A stretch of DNA of 64,000 nucleotides from Parascedosporium putredinis (GCA_949357655.1 CASHTG010000015.1:3968001-4032000), one strand, 5' to 3'; positions 36,233 through 47,972 are shown, counted from the first letter of the stretch. The notes: generated by a model from the sequence alone, not told the origin. Numbers and translations: made by a program.

Positions 36233-39051
36233 TTTATCTTCTCGACCTTGTTCTTTCTGAAGCAACAACTCCCAAGTACTAGGCTCATGACATAAGCCAA
36301 GTGATCAAATTGATGACGAGGGTCGAATAATCACAACGAGTCTTATGGCTCTTGAGGTTGTAGAGCGAATTGGAGAAACAGCAAAGCATATATGCCGATT
36401 GGAACACAGGCAAGCTGTGGTGTCAAGAGTGTAAAAGCACTTGGCGAGCGTGGGCGTGAACTTGGCGCCTTTGTGAACACTTCGCCCATGGTTAAGATAT
36501 GGCCGCTCTTGCAAATGCATCGTTCCATCGCATATGATCCATGATGCTCGTAATAATACATCATCAACCCTCGAGACAGTGTGTACGCCTGTACGCCTGC
36601 ACGCCTGCAGATATCATTGATGTGGTGTTTTTCGACAACTCCGAAACCGTCAGAGGCCGCGCTTACCCCAAGTCGTCCCAACCCCAACCTTTCCTTTCTC
36701 AAATCCGGCAGTAGGTTCATGGAAAGGTCCTCACCTTTCCGGGGAGGAGGGACCTCCCTCCTTCCTTTCCAAAAATTGCACAGCTCCGGTCCGTCAGCCG
36801 AAAGCCGAGGCCAGGAAACCGCTCTGGCCACATCCGGCTGCGTTCTGCTTGCCAATCCGGCGTCGCTTCCCCTTCTGGACCCTCCTCTTTCCCTTCAATG
36901 TTCTTTTTTCCTTGCTTCAAAATTGCTATCAATGCCGTACCTGCCTGAATCTCTTAGCGTCCCAAAGTACTTGCGGATGTTCCCAGTAGAATGGCATGTG
37001 CGACCGGAAAAGAAAAAAGAAAGAAAAAAAGTACAGCGAAAAGAGGGCACTGTTGAGGGATGGAGCGCGACCGCTCGGCGCGATCCATTTTGCCCCGCAT
37101 GGATACCCCGAGATCGCAGCGCCGTTTGTCAAAAATTCGTCACCCAAAATCGGAGAACTGATGTCCCAGCATCCGTGAGAAACTGGGGGCCCGCCCCTTT
37201 GCCTTGCACCAACTATGACTGGGATTTCTTTTTTGGATTGGGAGCTTTCAACGCAGCGGCCCTCCAGTCCTATCGGCACGAAAAATAATCACATCGGAGG
37301 CCACTTGACGAGTTAGTTCTGCGGGTCATGGCTGAGCCCCGTCTTCATCTGCTGATCCCAGTATGCAAGTCTTTGACGGACACAATCTTGATGAAATGTA
37401 CCCGAAAACAGGCCATGGATCCTTGCATCGGTCCATCCTTTACAAGCGGCTCAAGAACCTCCATTGACCACCACCCTCTCTATGATTTCCTCCTTCTCGG
37501 CGCCTGCGGGTTGCGGGCAGATCTTTTGTTGTGGAGTGCCCATGTCTTGCTGTTCCCACTGCCAATATCACAGGCCCCTGGTCGATTTGCGCACCGCCTT
37601 TTTAGCTTCCACCAGTTCTCGAATCATCCAGCTGTCGTTCGTCAGCCGCCCCGCCTGCCCAGCCCCTCCATCCCCTCCATCCCCTCCGTCCCCCTCCACA
37701 TCTCCCAAGATATACCACCTCCGGCGCCGCTATATGCACTTCCAACATCCTCCGACGTATGGAGCCCAACCAACAGCACCCCAAACCAGGTAGTCCATAG
37801 CCCTAGCAGAGAATAGGATCCGATCCCTTCTAAACTTGGTGAGATGTGCAGCTTCGATATCAAGATATGAACTCCCGCCCCGGGCGCACGCTCCCCCCTG
37901 CACTTCGTACCAACCCGGTGACGGAGCCGGAAGGAGTTGACAGGCTATTAAGGTCTGGGAGCCCTCGATATTGGGGGAAGGAGGAGCAAGGGGCCCAAGA
38001 TGCAACATCAGACCCGAGATTGATGCCGGGCGGTTTTGTCGGTTTTGTCTACATTACTCTCGCCCATGGGGGGCACTATGTATGTATTACACTATTTGAT
38101 CAAGCTGAGGTGCAAAAGTGGCTTGCTGCGGCGCCAGTTGGGACAAAGATGGCGTTCCCTCCCCACCACCCATTTCAAACGCTGTTTCGTTTGGCTGGAA
38201 GGCTGGAATTAACTATCCCCCGACTACGGAGTTCCACATGTCGAATTGTCCCTCTGGATTATTTTGTCCGTTACACCGGTCCGCTTGTCAATGCCCCACG
38301 TCTAATTCGTTCTCTGATGGTCTCGACGGTATCGGAGCTTGCCCCTTGTCAACGTTTCCCGTTTCCCGCGGATCAGCATGGAGTAATAGCTCTAGAGAGT
38401 TTCAATCGCGCCGATGCATCCATGCATCACTCTCCTTCGCCTTCCCGCTTCTTTGGGCTGCGAGGTCAATGGAATATCCTTTTGCGGGCCGGAAGGCGAA
38501 CGAGACCGGCGCGTGGATGAGTCGATGCACGTAGACTAAAACATAACTACCGTTCCAATTGCGACATTCGCGCAATAATGCTGGCCTAGTATCGGAGCGA
38601 ATCAACGAGATGTCATTGGCAATGTGCTCGCTAAAGCGTCCAAGTTATATCCCAAGACCATAATCGTGTCAAATTGTCCCCGTGCCGTTTTCCGGTTAAC
38701 TGTAATCCATGGGGACTGGAGTGACGGGAGTGACAAGGTCGCTTTGGCTTTCGTCATTTCGCTACATGCACCTCGGTAGCATGGCTGTATGGCTGTATGG
38801 CTGTCCGTCTCTCCCGAGCTCCCCTCCGATACCACCCCGGTCGCGCCGCCGTGTGGCTGTCCCTCCTCCGAGACCCATGACGTCTTCCCGCCGGTCCTCG
38901 GCGGAAGGTGTTCAATGTTCTACATCGTCACTTGCGAATATCAATAAGTTTTTGGTCAATGGTGGCTTCTTTTTTTTGGCCAATTTGAAATCTCTCATCC
39001 TCTCACCGCGGCTCACCCTCCGCCTCCAGCTTACATGACTTTTCCTTTCCA

Positions 39052-40020
39052 ACCGCCAAACACCAAACACCAAACACCAAACACCAAACGCCAAACGCCA
39101 AACGCCAAACGCCAGACATGCCAACACCTCTTACAGGAACCCTGCCTCTCCGGGCATTCGCTTCCCTGCCTCTCTGGGCATTTCCTTCGCTGCCTCTTTG
39201 GGCATTCTCTTTCTGGCCTTCGTGGGCCCCCTCCTGACTTTTCCAAGCCCCCTTCTTCCTTGACCAATTGAGGATAGAGAGGTGCCCCAAGCCAGGAGGG
39301 AAAAAAAAAAAAAAAAAAGGCCAACAGGAGAAAAGACAAGGCCAACATGAGAAAACAGAGACAAGAGACAAGAGGAAACAGATAAGAGGAAACAGACAAG
39401 AGACAAGAGACAAGAGGAAACAGACAAGAGGAAACGGACAGAGAAAACATGAGAGAGGAAACAGGCAATAGAAAAGAGACAGGAGAAACCAGGACAGAGA
39501 AAACATGAGAGAGAAAACATGAGAGAGAAAACAGACAAGAGAAAACAGGAGAGAAAACAGACAAGAGAAAACATGAGAGAAAACAGACAAAAGAAAACAG
39601 GAAAGAAAAGACAGGAAAGAAAAACAGGAAAGAAAAAGACAAAAGAAAAAGACAAAAGAAAACACCAAACCACCAACCACCAACCACCAAACCTATCTAG
39701 CTATCTACCTACCCTACCTACCCTTCCCCTTCCTCCTCCCACCCTTCCACCTTCTACCTACCTACCTACCTACCTACCTACCTACCCTTCCCCTTCCTCC
39801 TCCCACCCTCCCACCCTCCCACCCTTCCACCTCCCCCTCTTCCACCCTTCCACGCTTCCACTCTCCCACCCTTCCACCCTTTCACGTCCATGTGTAAACA
39901 AGACGCGCATTTCTCTGCTTATGCGCATCTCTCTGCTTATGCGCATCTCTCCATATACTCAACTCGTAGAGTGGCTCGTGGCTTACTCTACATCCATCAT
40001 CTTTGAAAAAAAAAAAAAAG
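39052..40020. repeat. Block of adjoining simple-sequence tracts
   Basis: Nearly 1 kb is made of successive low-complexity tracts. There is a CCAAACA-type heptamer array at 39,052-39,114, and an 18-A run near 39,301. An almost pure purine tract of GAGACAA/GAGGAAACA units runs from 39,319 to 39,660. A CCTA tetramer array lies at 39,754-39,786, and C-rich CCCACCCT repeats follow to about 39,890. The purine tract leaves a long Leu/Phe/Ser-coding open frame on the minus strand, which I regard as a by-product. No function is assigned. Confidence 0.85.
39802..39824 (-). other. Potential G-quadruplex on minus strand
   Basis: The plus strand carries six CCC triplets separated by single bases, so the minus strand has six G3 runs with one-base loops, an ideal G-quadruplex pattern. 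It lies inside the simple-sequence block. Confidence 0.6.
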
Positions 40021-40205
40021 CGTAAGCGTGCGTGCGTGCGAAAAAAGAAAAAAGATCCAACGTGTGCGTGTGCGCGTCGGGGTTTTTCTTCTTTTTTGGT
40101 TCGTTTTTGCCGGGCGAGCCGCGGTGTCGTCTTGTCCTCTTTTATGTGAATGCTCATGGAGGGAGGGCGAGGGGGAGGGCGAGGGCGAGTGGGAGGGCGA
40201 TGTGA

Positions 40206-40531
40206 GGTCTGGAAGCCCTCCCAGGTGTGGCATGTATGCACCAGCACCTTTGAAAAAAAAAAAGGGGAGTCCTACTGATAGGTGTAGGAGTTGTTTGAAG
40301 TTGGGGAGGAACATTGAAGTGTGTTTCCTCCCAGGACCCCCTTTGTTAGTTGACTCGCCTAGAGTAAGGCCAAGGTTTGGAAGCCCTCCCCAGTGTGGAA
40401 CGTATTCACACCTTGAACAAAAAGGGGAGTCCTGTCGATTGGTGAAGTTGTTGTTTGGGGAGGAACATTTGAAGTGTGTTCCTCCCAGGACCCCCTCTTT
40501 GTCAGTTGACTCGCTTGGAGTCGCCTCCCTC
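40206..40531 (-). repeat. 168-bp tandem duplication
   Basis: Two diverged copies, about 40,206-40,373 and 40,374-40,531. Both contain GGAAGCCCTCCC, an AAAGGGGAGTCCT segment, GAGGAACAT and CCCAGGACCCCCT...AGTTGACTCGC in the same order. A minus-strand frame stays open through both copies (repeated YVPHWGGLPNL / YMPHLGGLPDL), but I do not recognise it. Confidence 0.8.
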
Positions 40532-40730
40532 CATGAAGTGTGTCCTTGTGTGCATCCCGTGCACAGCTCCCCGGTCCCGGCCCGCGAGAGGGGCATGATG
40601 TGTGGTGGTGGTGTGGGAACAGGGAGCTGCGAACATGGTGGCCCCGGCCGGGCAAAACAAGACGGCCAAATGCTTTGGCCTCTCATTAAAATCGTGTGTT
40701 GGCCGGGGCCGGGACTCGGTGCCCTGGTAT

Positions 40731-41059
40731 AGGTCCGAAGAATTATAGTGCCAGGGGTCGTCCCCGAGCCAAGTGGGAATGTGGGTTTTCTATTCCAAGA
40801 GAGCAAGACGTTAGCCAACAGCTCTGCTGAGGGTGGACGGGGCGTTGCTTGGTGCTCACGACTTACTTTTGGTAGATAGCACACGTGATTTGATCCATGG
40901 ATGCATTGTGTACAGATTCGAGGAATTATCGTGCCCGGAGTCGTCCGCGAGCTATATATGAGGAACGAAATTTTTCTATTCCAAGAGAGTAAGACATTAG
41001 CCAACAGTTCTGCTGAGGGTGGACGGGGGCGTTGCTTGGTGCTCGCGACTTACTTTTGT
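40731..41059 (-). repeat. 183-bp tandem duplication of an exon-intron-like unit
   Basis: Copies at about 40,731-40,872 and 40,914-41,059. In each, the minus strand reads GTAAGT, then a CTAAC or CTAAT branch-like site, then AATAG. This outlines introns of 77 nt (40,790-40,866) and 78 nt (40,976-41,053). The flanking exon-like parts both encode a TTPGTII segment. Differences between copies are mostly transitions. This could be part of a small fast-evolving minus-strand gene extending to about 41,100; no family is recognised. Confidence 0.6.
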
Positions 41060-41437
41060 GATTGAGATAGGAAAAGATATAAGTGTTGTCAAAGATGATG
41101 GATGGAAGTTGTTTTGGAGATTTGCTTGAGAAACATGAACGGTGTGTGGATGGAAAAGGAGGGAAGAAATGGATGGCGTGAAAAGGGAAAAGTAGTGAAG
41201 AAAAAGAACAAGAAAAAGAAAAATAACAAGAAAAATAACAAGAAAAAGAAAAAGAAAAAGAAAAAGAACAAAAAAAGAACAAGAAAAAGAAAAAGAATGT
41301 TGTGTGGACTGGATGGAAAAAGGTCGTCAGAGACTCGAGGGCGTCCATCCGCGCCGACGGTCCGTAGAAAATAATTAATGTGATTGCGAGCCCTCACTCC
41401 CCTTGGGCTCTTCTTGCTTCAACGTTGTGACGAGCCA
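41060..41437. other. Short intergenic stretch with AAGAAA tract
   Basis: Contains an A-rich AAGAAA/AACAAGAAA tract at about 41,200-41,297 and otherwise nothing I can assign. It lies downstream of the large minus-strand gene, so part should be its 3' untranslated region. Confidence 0.5.
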
Positions 41438-44400
41438 TCACCAAACCGCCAGGCCAGCAGCAAGGCCAGCCAGGGCAGCAGTCCCCACGGCAAGGAGGCC
41501 CGCCATGGTAGCTTCCCGATCGTTGTCGGGGGCGGCGGGCTCAATTGGGGACGCCTCGCGGGGTGGCTCGTCGACAACTGGGCCAAAATACTCTCTCGGC
41601 GCGGCGGCATAGCGTGGCCGCGCCACTCGACGGCGGCGGCGTCGATACCCACTAGGCCTCTCCTGGTTCCTCCAGAATTGTGCGAGGTTGGCGACTTCTT
41701 CGAGGTCGACCTCGGCTGCCAGTTCCTCTGGCACAGCGAGCCAAGCGTAATCGTCCTGCGGCTCCAGCTCTGGCTCCGGCTCTGGCTCTGGCTCGGGCTC
41801 TGGCTCGGGCTCTGGCTCGGGCTCTGGCTCTGGCTCTGGCTCTGGTTCTGGCTCTGGCTCAGGGGACGGGGATGGGGCCGGGGACGGGGTATTGTCAGCT
41901 TGGCCGCTGCGCTCTGTGTCGGAGGGGCGGGTCTTGCGTCTCTTGCAATGGGGGCAGACGCTGGTGCTGCGGCGAGGAGTGCGCGCGGTTTCTTCTTCGT
42001 CCTCCTCTGCACCGCGCTTCCTCTTCGCTCATTGGGGGTTGCGCGACTTCGGTGGATGAGGATCTCGTCGCCCGCTCCGAGGCGTTGTTCCCCGGCAATT
42101 GGGGTGATGGGCTGGCCTCGCCTCCCTGCCCGTCGTGGGCGTTGCTTGGCTCGGGAGAGGCTGGGCGCGGGGAGGGCGACGGATCGGTGGATAGAGGAGA
42201 GTCAGGCACGCGGAAAGTCCTGACTCGAGGAGGGGTAGTGGGTTGAGGGGCGGGAACGGGGGTTCTTGCCTCCTCCGATGGTGAAGGGACTTGAGGGGCA
42301 GTGGGGGCGGCAGGGGCAGCGGGGGCAGTGCCAGAGGCATCTCTCGCCCTTTGCTCGATATACTTGGCCCTCAGAGCACGCCGAGTCGCTCTATCTTGAT
42401 GGCACCTGACTCGACGCCTCTTCGTAGACCTGTCGCCCAAAGATTCGTCCTCTTCGTGAATCTTTCTCTTGAGGCTGCTCCGAGTAGCAGTGCTTGAATT
42501 TGTGTCGGAGCTGGGTTCGGTCCCAGGAGCTGGCTCCCAAGTTGGCGAAGCTTGCCGGGAATCGTCACCGTCAGTGCAATTGTGATCTCCCGGACCGCGG
42601 CGACGACTCCTCTTGCAACTCTTACCAGCATCCTCATCTTCTCGCTTCCTCTTTCGGCTCTCGCTTCGGCTAGTGCTCGCCAAAGGGGCATCGTCCGTCG
42701 CCGACAAACTTTCAGTAGCAGCAGCGTCAACACCCGTCCTTGGCGCTTCCGAAGACGCGACGTCGTCAGCTTCGGGGCCGCGAGCGACCTGTTCAGCCGA
42801 GTTGCCAGTCTCCTCAGCAGCCTCTGGATGCTGGGCCTCGACCGCCTCTCCCAAAGCAGTCTCGGCCGTGCTTACCGTTGAACCTTGAGCTTGTGGAGGG
42901 GCACCAAAACAGGGCACCGGCCCGGCTTGGAAAATGAACATGCCCGTGGAGTTGAATGTACTTAGCTGGGGCATTTGGAAAGCCGGAGAAGATGTGGGTT
43001 CCTCAGCAAGAGGTGTTGCTTCCGCCTGGGGTGTAGAAGTGTTCGCGGAATTGACAGTGTCCACTTCAGGCACTTGGGCAGTTGCAGGTGCAGATGCGGG
43101 TGCAGGTGCAGGTGCAGGTTCAGGTGCAGGTGCAAGTGCAGGTGCAGGTTCGTGAACCGTAGATGTTGTTCCAGCCTGGAACACAAACATGGGCGCCGCG
43201 CTGGCTGGGGTTACTTGAGGCACTTGAGCAGTGGCAGGCGCGGGCTGGTTAGGTGTAGAAGTTGTCCCGGCCTGGAACACGAACATGCTCGGGGTGTTAG
43301 CCGAGTTTACCTGGGGCCCTTGGGCCATTGAAGATGCAGGTTCGCTCGAAGCTGGCGGAGCTCCCGCCCCGAATACAAACATGCCCGCGTTATTATTGTT
43401 GCTCGGAGCTGGAGGGGCTCCCGCCCCAAATACAAACATGCCAGCGTTATGATTGTTGCTCAAGCTTGCCTGGGGCGCCATCTGAGCAGGTCCCGGCGCT
43501 GTTTCATTGAAATTGAAGGATGTCCCAGCGTGGAAAACAAACATGCTCGCCGGGGCAGGGGGCAGCGGGCTGGTGAGGAGCCAATTGAGCAAGGCCGCCC
43601 AGAGAAAACATTTGGTTGTTGTGGATGGGGTGCGTTTCTCCCACGAACGCATCCTCCATTACCAGCTCGGGCGCCGCGAAGGCGTCCGCCATGACGACCT
43701 CGGGGGATCTTCTTCGATGATACTTAGCTGGGACAGCTCCGCGGTCAAGTTCTCGAACTCTTCGTCGTAGAGACCGCCCATTTCAGAGTCGAATCCCTCG
43801 GGCTCGGAGGTCCTCGCAAAGTTAAAGTTGTTCTGGAACTGCACGACGGGCTGTGGGTCGATTGCCATCAGCCCTGGGATAGACACAGGAGTTGGAGGCA
43901 GCTGAGATTGCATGATGAACGGCGCCGCCACAGTTCGTCTGGGAACGCCCGCTCGCGAGGGATCGAAGCTTGGCTGCTCGCCTCGGGCGGTTCCGACGTA
44001 AGTGTTATTGGGGCGAGGAGCGCTGTTCCAATTGATGACGTTTACCTGGGACACAGGAGCTTGGGCAGGAGCACGTCTCGGAACGCTCGCCCGCGAGGGA
44101 TCGTAACTTGGCTGCTCGCCTCGGGCGGTTCCAACGTAGGTAGTGTTGGGGCGAGGAGCGCTGTTCCAATTGACGACGTTGAACGTGGGCAAAAACGCCT
44201 GAGAAATGTCACGTCTGGGGGCAGCCTGCCTTTGTCCTTGCTGGCTATGATCGGCTCCCATCACGACGTCCCCGTAAAGTCGGCGCCGGCGGGACGCCTG
44301 TCGCTCGTTTGGGGAATCCCGGAGCCCATGACAAATGGACTGGCAGCCCTGCGCGGGACATTACCTTGCTGCAAGCCCGGCTGCTCGCCACGAGGCCCGC

Positions 44401-47400
44401 GGTTCTGAGGTTGGGGAGTTCCTTGGCGGGTGCTGCCTCCCATGACTACGTCTTGATCGCGGTTCAAATTCGTGGGGCCCCGGACTCCATGATAAAGGGC
44501 CTCGCGACGTTTCTACGGGGAAAGTTGCCCTGCTGGGCGCTTGGCTGCTCACCTCGAGGACGCTCGACGTTGCGGTTCGGGAATTGGGGAGCTACCTGAG
44601 TGGCGTTGCCGTGCATGACCACGTCGGTATCGACGTTGGAAGTTACCGGGAGCGGTAGGCTCGATTGAGGAACAGTAAACTGCTGCATGGTAAATGGCAC
44701 CGCGGCGTTCCTGCGGGGAACATTACCTTGCTGGGCGCCCGGCTGCTCTCCTCGGAATGGCTGGACGCTGCGAGGTTGGAATTGAGCAAGTCCTTGGGGA
44801 GCGCTGCCTTCCATGTTAACGTCTTCTTGGGTCGCTGGCTGCGCGACGACGTTGTTATTCGCATGGAAAGGGTTCGGCGCTGTTAATTGCGGGACGGCTT
44901 CACCCATCGTAACATCGCCGCCAAGCATATCTAGCCCGGGAATGGCGTTGGAGGAGGCAAGGTTGGAGGCAATGGGAGTCGCTCCGGGTGCAGGCGGTGG
45001 GCCAACGTATTGCATGACGAAGGACCTGGGCGCCCTGCGAAGCTGCTGCTGCTGCTGCTGCTGCTGCTTCTCCTGCTCCTGCTGTCGCTTCTCCTCCTTC
45101 TGCTCCTGAAGCAATCGTTGTTGTTCTTGCCTCTCCCGAACTAGTTGCCTCCGCATGTTCTCAAGATAAGTCTGCGCCTGAGTTTGAGTGGGACGCTGGG
45201 CACCAGCAGTGGGCGACGGAGCAGCTGGCTGAGGCCCAAGCTCGAACTCCATGGACATGGGAAGTTCGGCCTCGACATTACTTACCCCAGCGCTAGCAGG
45301 CTGCTGCGCGGGACGAACGGGCTCTTGAGCAGGAACTTGAGCTCTCACGCCCTGGTTGACGATGGGATTGACCTGCGCCGCGGGGCGAGGCGGAAGTTGT
45401 TGTTGCTGCTGCTGCGTCGGCTGCTGAGCAGGAAGAACGGGCTGCTGAACAGGAAGAACGGGCTGCTGAACAGGAACAACGGGTTCTTGAGTAGGGGCAA
45501 TGGGCTCTTGAGCAGGGACAACAGGCTCTTGAGCAGCAACAGGCTCTTGAGCAGGAAGAACGAGCTCTTGAGCAGGGGCAATGGGCTCTGGAGCGGGAAG
45601 AACGAGCTCTTGAGCAGGGGCAATTGGCTCTGGAGCATAAAGAACGAGCTCCTGAGCAGGGACAACAGGCTCTTGAGCAGCAACAGGCTCTTGAGCAGGA
45701 ACAAGCTCTTGAGCAGGAAGAACGAGCTCTTGAGCAGGGGCAATGGGCTCTGGAGCATACAGAACGAGCTCCTGAGCAGGGACAACAGGCTCTTGAGCAG
45801 TGAAAATGGGCTCTTGAGCAGGGGCAATGGGCTCTGGAGCATAAAGAACGAGCTCCTGAGAAGGAAGAGGGGGCTCTTGAGCAGTGACAACGGGCTCTTG
45901 AGCAGGAAGAACGGGTTGCTGGGCAGGGACAATAGGCTCTTGAGCAGGAATAACGGGCTCTTGAGCAGGAATAACCGGCTGCTGAGCAGGAAGAACAGGC
46001 TCCCGGGCGGGAACTTGAGCTCTCCCGCCCCGACCGCCGCTGAGACTAGCATGTCCCGCAAGGCGAGGGGAAGTCGTTGCCTCGGCTGCTGCTGCTGCTG
46101 CGTCGGCTGCTGCACGGCAACAATGGGCTCTGCAAAAGCAACAGATCGCGAGCCCCGGTCGGGTTGTTCTGGGGCGGCCTGAGCCGCGAGGCGAGGGGAA
46201 CCTGATTCAGCGGCTCCTGAGCTTGTTCGTTCTGCGTCCGCTCCACCTGACGGCGCAAGTTATCGTAATACATACGACGCTGATCCTCGCTCAAATTTCG
46301 GAGGTGGGGAGCCACGGGAGCAGCAGCTTGGGGGAGCATCGTCGGATTCCAAGGCCATTCTCAGTTCCTCCTCGAGGTTCGTCGCAAAATTAGACTGCGG
46401 CGAGCTTACCGGTCGACGCTGGTTGCCAAACAGGTCTTCCATCATGAGTTCCACCGCCCTGGGGTCGGGCGTGGCACTTGCATAAGCGGACGTCTTCTTC
46501 AGAATCGACTTTGGCTGCAGCTTGGGCCGGTTCTGGACATTCGAAGAAGAAGACGCCGCGGGAGCTGGCAATTGGCCGCTCGTTAAGGGGTCGGGCCGCG
46601 AGACACTTGGCTGCTCGACGGGGGCAGGAGCAGGAGTAGGGACGTTACCAGTGTCAATTGGCCCTTCCGGCATTGTTGGCAGCAAGAGCGGAAGCGATTG
46701 CCTCTGCGTCTGCGCCTGGTTAATTTGGGGTCGCGATGTGGCGGGTCGCTGGTTAAGGCCGGGTCGCGAGACAATCGGCTGCTCGAGAGGAGCGAATACA
46801 TTGCCGGTGTCAATCGGACCTCGTGGCGAGGTTGGCAACAGAAGGGAAGCGGCTGCTTGGGCCTCTGCGCCTGGTTAACTTGAGGTTGCGATGTGGCAGG
46901 TCGCGATAAATTATTATTATTAGACACTTGTCCAACATTGCCGCTGGCTTGACCGCTCTGGCTTGGTCCTCGACGAGCGTCGACTTCCATGGCCTGCGAG
47001 TCTGGCTTGGCGACGGTTTGCTGCTGCTGCTGCTTCTGCTGCTGCGCAGGCTTCTTACGAATAATAAAGTGTTGGACAGGTCTGGGTCGAGGGGGTGCAG
47101 GAACACGCTTCTTCTCCGCCGAGGGCTGTTGCTTGGCTGGGCTCGGCTGATCCTGGGCCGGTCCTCGACTAGAGTCGACTTCCTGGGCCGTGGGAGGCGT
47201 CACCGTTGGCTTCGCGGCCTCCTGAGAGACTTGGGACCCAGTGGCGGGAGAAGGGGAGGCAATGGCTGGGAGGGGGTTTGAGAACTCTTGCGGCGGAGAT
47301 ACTCTCGCACCCGTCGCTCCATCTTCTTATGCCTCCGGGAACTCATTGAAGCCGATCTTTCGCTGTCGCCGAAGAGCGAATCGAAGCTCGTGTTCCCGGG

Positions 47401-47972
47401 GCTGTCCTGCATCTCCGCCTCTTCGTCACTCTCGGACTCTTCCTCGCTCTCAGACTCTTCCTCAGATTCCTCAGATTCCTCCGACTCCCCTTCGCTGGGA
47501 TCAATAAGTGCGAAGCGGGCCGTGGTAAACTGGAAAAGGGGCTGCTGAGGCGCAACTCCAGGAACCGGTTGGGCTTCCCCTCGGTGGCCACGGGGACCGT
47601 GAGGGCTGGCCGCCCCAGCTCCGGAGCCGCGAGTTCGACGTTGGGAGCAAAGTTGAAGTCGAGGTTAGCGGCGATGTTCATGGCGAGGTCGGGATTAAAT
47701 CCAAGCTCGAGTCCCAGGCCAAATGAATCCGCGGCATCCCGAACGTTCTCCTCATCGTCCGAGAGCTTTGGAACCGCTGCATTTTGAACATTCTCCTCGT
47801 TGTTCGCAGGGACCTGGGGAAGCTCGGCTACTTGAACATTCTCCTCATTATTGAAGAGATCCTCAAAAAAGCCATCAAGGGCTGGGTCCGGTGAATCCTC
47901 CATTCCCGTCAAAAGGGTGGAGTCATCCACCGGGTTATTGCCGTTTCCGACAGTGAGAGCTCCCATCAGCAT
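41438..47972 (-). CDS. Giant repeat-rich protein with FG-like motifs and C-terminal tail anchor
   Basis: Unrecognised protein of about 2,000 residues, coded in successive frames joined by single-base homopolymer repairs. From the N-terminus: acidic region with three EENV(Q/R) units and runs of Glu/Ser ([10 protein letters not shown]). Then [10 protein letters not shown], a basic patch, and two GPIDTGNV modules. Next come [20 protein letters not shown], then about thirty Q-E-P-(V/I)-x-P-A units (46,016-45,420), and a Glu/Gln-rich coiled-coil-like segment beginning [16 protein letters not shown]. About five RGEQP...PRR modules follow, several running into PF(V/I/T)M. Six MFVFxAG motifs come next, then basic patches ([29 protein letters not shown]). 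The C-terminus has a CPHCKRRK segment, a Glu-Pro tract and the hydrophobic end [22 protein letters not shown] in two overlapping pieces. Almost all of it looks disordered. The motif set suggests a nuclear-envelope or pore-associated protein; this is inference. Example repair runs: near 47,577, 47,253, 44,478, 44,270 and 43,702. It may form one gene with the frame at 48,039-48,475. Confidence 0.6.
41766..41863 (-). repeat. Glu-Pro coding hexamer repeat
   Basis: About sixteen GGCTCT/GGCTCG hexamers on the plus strand, reading Glu-Pro on the minus strand within the large gene, about 90 codons before the membrane segment. Confidence 0.85.
45043..45066 (-). repeat. Polyglutamine codon repeat
   Basis: CTG trinucleotides on the plus strand encode eight consecutive Gln in the coiled-coil-like segment of the large gene. 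Similar Gln runs occur near 45,403-45,415, 46,087-46,100 and 47,022-47,040. Confidence 0.85.
45420..46020 (-). repeat. 18-bp coding minisatellite (QEPxxPA)
   Basis: Roughly thirty imperfect units of 18-21 bp around GGCTCTTGAGCAGG on the plus strand. On the minus strand they encode Q-E/Q-P/L-V/I-x-P-A. Higher-order blocks (such as [15 protein letters not shown]) recur, so the array grew by stepwise duplication. Part of the large gene. Confidence 0.85.

Larger units (their letters stand above)
34177..38999. other. Gene-free region upstream of leu1
   Basis: The first 700 bases are leader and promoter of leu1. No frame here is recognisable as protein, and short frames overlap on both strands. 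A 15-nt T-rich minisatellite lies at 36,162-36,232. Confidence 0.5.

Noticed and set aside
39003..39690. Minus-strand Leu/Phe/Ser-rich hydrophobic frames resembling a membrane protein
   Set aside because: All three minus frames are open because the plus strand is an almost pure purine tract; composition alone explains the hydrophobicity.
39052..39786. Interstitial telomeric repeat (CCAAACA and CCTA arrays)
   Set aside because: Neither unit matches the CCCTAA repeat usual for filamentous ascomycetes.
45145..46182. Plus-strand frame of 345 codons rich in LLSR/NGLL repeats
   Set aside because: It is the antisense reading of the QEP minisatellite of the large minus-strand gene; repeats with unit length divisible by three keep several frames open.
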